From assembly GCA_039111635.1 (NCBI GenBank), contig JBCAQO010000104.1, forward strand, positions 1 to 34,086: 34,086 nucleotides of DNA. Direction: 5' to 3'. This document shows positions 32,207 through 34,086 of this stretch, piece by piece. Positions within the stretch are counted from its first letter, which is position 1. Each line of letters starts with the position of its first letter. A program made the position numbers and the translations under genes. The stretch is from Heterobasidion occidentale (lineage: Eukaryota > Basidiomycota > Agaricomycetes > Russulales > Bondarzewiaceae). The notes beneath the pieces were generated by a model. It saw only the letters and a program-made list of their open reading frames with translations. It did not search any database and was not told the DNA's origin.

Positions 32207-32482
32207 TATGGTTTGGTGATCCTTGCGGATGGGGGGAGTTGTTTTGATGGCACGCGCGAGTGAGGGCAGATCAAACAACTGACATTGCGAGAGGAGTATG
32301 GTATGTATAAGCAGAACATGACGACGAAAGCGGTGAGACAGCGCTGTGAACGAGAAATAGTCCGGAGCAAAATTACATGGCAAAGAGGACGGGGGGTGGG
32401 CGAAAGCCTGCGAGGCTTTCCGACGCGCAGCAGAAAGAACGTCTAAACAGAAAAACGGGGGAAGAAAGAGGTCAGCCGCGAT
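32207..32482 (+). repeat. Segment duplicated from 30656-30921, copy 2
   Basis: About ten bases longer than copy 1 through extra single bases, such as TTTT for TTT, GGTATG for GTATG, AAATAG for AATAG and GGAGC for GAGC. The pattern is of read errors rather than mutation. Confidence 0.88.
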
Positions 32483-32559
32483 ACCCGATTGGTAGGAGTT
32501 GGACGAGCGTCTAGCTGGCCTGATTCCCACTATGGTAGGAAGGCGAACGACGAACCTGT

Positions 32560-33930
32560 TCAAAGGGGGTGCGTGCTAGTCGGGCCGAACGGTGAGGCGG
32601 AAAAGGCTGCTGGTGCACCTCAGGGTTGGCTTGCTGTAGGTGCCATGACCTCCGAGTGGTCTCGCAGGTAGACGAGGAAAGCAGAGCTGGCCCAGCGGCC
32701 TTTGGCCCGCATGGTGTCAAAGGGTACACCCCGTAACAAATACTCTAGGGTGCCTCCGATGCGGAAGCTGTGCCCGTGAAGCGCTTTTGCTTGGCAGCGG
32801 TGGAAAGCAGCGGAGATGCGGAGAGATATATCTTTAGTGATGGGGGCGGCGTGACCGGCGACTGTGTGGGTGAAAAGATGCTCGCCTGGGCGAGGGTATT
32901 TATAAACAGATGGTTAGAAAGAGCGGCGTGTGGGTCGGACTCGTCATTCTGTCGGGCCCAGTAGATTGCTTCGCCGGCCTTGTTTGTCTTTGTGTGGGGA
33001 ATAAAAAGCTCTGTGACCTCGTCACCATTGCGGCTAGCTTTGTGGGTGATGGATCGCTGGAGGTGGAGTTCGGGTCGAAGGCCCCGAGCTTTGGGATGGT
33101 CAGTTCTCCCTACGCGTGCGGCGCCATAGGAAAGCGAAGTGCGCAAGCCCCACACGGCTGCGTCCGAGGGGATCGGACAAGGCTAGTTCCTTTTGATTGG
33201 GGCGATGAGGATGCTGGGGGTGTATGGCTCTCGCTGTCTACGTTGGAAGCCACAGGGGCCATGGTTTTGGCAGAGCCGGATCATGACACCTCGATTTGAT
33301 CGTCCTCGAGGGTCCATTGCATGCGGTGAATAATGTGCCAAGCCTGACGCCGGCTAGATAGTTTTTATAGTGCCAAGCAGCATAAGCGTGTGAGCGCGGA
33401 GAAAGTGGATAATATGACGTCTGGTGGAGGCGGGCGCGCGCTCAGCCTCACGGAAACCCTTGTCGTCGCAAGCAACGTTGGTGGAACGCTGAGAAGGCCT
33501 GCGGCGAGTTGTACTCAGGGTGGAACTTCCCAGCCACGGCCCTGATGTCCTTTTTGCGGTCTTCGTCAGCTGGGGAAAGTGCATGAGTGTGGAGCGCGGG
33601 GGCGGTGTTTCTGGGCGCCACTGAATGAGACGGTAACCGCGCTACAGTGGGGACGCAAAGGAGAGACGGCAGGAGTGAGATGCGGGGGGTAGGTGTTTAA
33701 TGGCTGGGGCGGATTGCTATGGGCATCAGGCAGCTGAGTGTGGAAACGATAGGGTCGCATTGTGCGGGGAGGAGTGGGCCGTTGAGGTTGGATGTGTGTG
33801 GTGTGGTGTGGTAATGCTCACGGGTGAGGGGACGATGGACAGGGAGGGGAGAACAGTGGACGATGGAGGGGGGGAATAAGCGACTAGACAACGGTTGAGA
33901 GGGGGTAGGCGTCATGTGGGCCGACAATCG
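32560..33930 (-). pseudogene. Tyrosine recombinase (Crypton-like), broken by several single-base shifts
   Basis: Minus-strand frames together give the order of a tyrosine recombinase. An N-terminal DNA-binding region has CDDKGF.EAERAPAST, NYLAGVR and WHIIHRMQWTLEDDQIEV. The catalytic part has SYGAARVG (active-site Arg region), FIPHTKTNKAGEAIYWARQ, then HGHSFRIGGTLEYLLRGVPF (HxxR) and KGRWASSAFLVYLRDHS with the candidate nucleophile Tyr. The frame changes near 33360, 33290, 32890 and 32640 by single bases. Such enzymes mobilise Cryptons and occur as many copies in mushrooms (often annotated DNA breaking-rejoining enzyme). The shifts may be sequencing error, given the indel-only duplication next door. 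A Pro/Ser-rich N-terminal region may extend to the window edge. Confidence 0.75.
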
Positions 33931-34086
33931 GCTGCCAGTGCGGGACGGAGAGGGATGACGTCGACCAGGAACGGTCGGGCTTCGTCCGGAATGAGGACGG
34001 GAGGGAGGAGAAGGCGTTTGCGGAGGGTAGATACCCCGGGAGGGACGTCTGCTGGGTGTGTCCTTGCTGGGTATATATCTGGGATG

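Noticed and set aside
1..34086. LTR retrotransposon or reverse transcriptase
   Set aside because: No long terminal direct repeats, primer-binding site or YxDD-type motif was recognised.

Overview
The window reads as nuclear DNA of an agaricomycete (mushroom-forming) fungus. Genes are cut by many 46-82 nt GT-AG introns, and most protein families I recognise are ones that are multi-copy or mobile in that group. Exon joins were accepted only where splice sites and reading phase both fit. No conserved housekeeping gene is visible, so this looks like accessory, repeat-rich sequence.

Layout. 1-1396 (-): 5' part of a Plavaka-type (CMC/CACTA superfamily) transposase with one single-base frameshift, running off the left edge. 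2303-4570 (+): gene ending in an OTT_1508-like (cytidine-deaminase fold) domain with a visible HCE...CxxC zinc signature. 4838-7618 (-): intact-looking three-exon gene for an 889-aa protein I cannot name. 8079-8160: decayed tRNA-like pol III promoter. 8222-9300: GC-rich degenerate repeats. 9487-9816 (-) and 10599-11106 (+): two small two-exon candidate genes.

11117-20002 is the most unusual part. Two ~380-bp segments (11981-12360 and 19630-20002) are inverted copies of each other, by eye about 80% identical, and mark out an 8.0-kb unit. Just inside, and at the left also outside, lie arrays of a ~28-bp hairpin-forming core. There are about 31 copies, forward at the left and mostly reverse at the right, alternating with a second CG-rich module. 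At the left the array has grown into eight copies of a 69-bp tandem repeat. Between the arrays lie a serine-rich gene, a frameshifted pseudogene and a two-exon gene with a proline minisatellite. No transposase was recognised inside.

20003-24223 holds a stop-interrupted CRAL-TRIO (Sec14-like) remnant and a two-exon 270-aa gene. 24457-29343 is a compact trio: a ten-exon Ulp1-type SUMO protease (+) with its full catalytic set, a four-exon GRF-like zinc-ribbon protein (-), and a DUF6698-like protein (+). The last two are head to head over 251 bp, with a cluster of TGACT boxes between them. A 14-bp motif occurs as a pair at three places, each upstream of a gene and in the sense direction.

29649-30090 is a 209-bp tandem duplication. 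30656-34086 behaves differently. It contains a ~270-bp duplication whose copies differ only by single-base indels, and a tyrosine recombinase (Crypton-like) broken by several single-base shifts. Much of this end may be uncorrected sequence or an assembly join rather than real decay.

Functional reading: mobile-element genes (Plavaka, tyrosine recombinase), families that ride with or expand like mobile elements (Ulp1, DUF6698, deaminase-like) and unexplained repeat arrays. The candidates for something undescribed are the inverted-repeat/hairpin-array unit and the paired 14-mer upstream motif.
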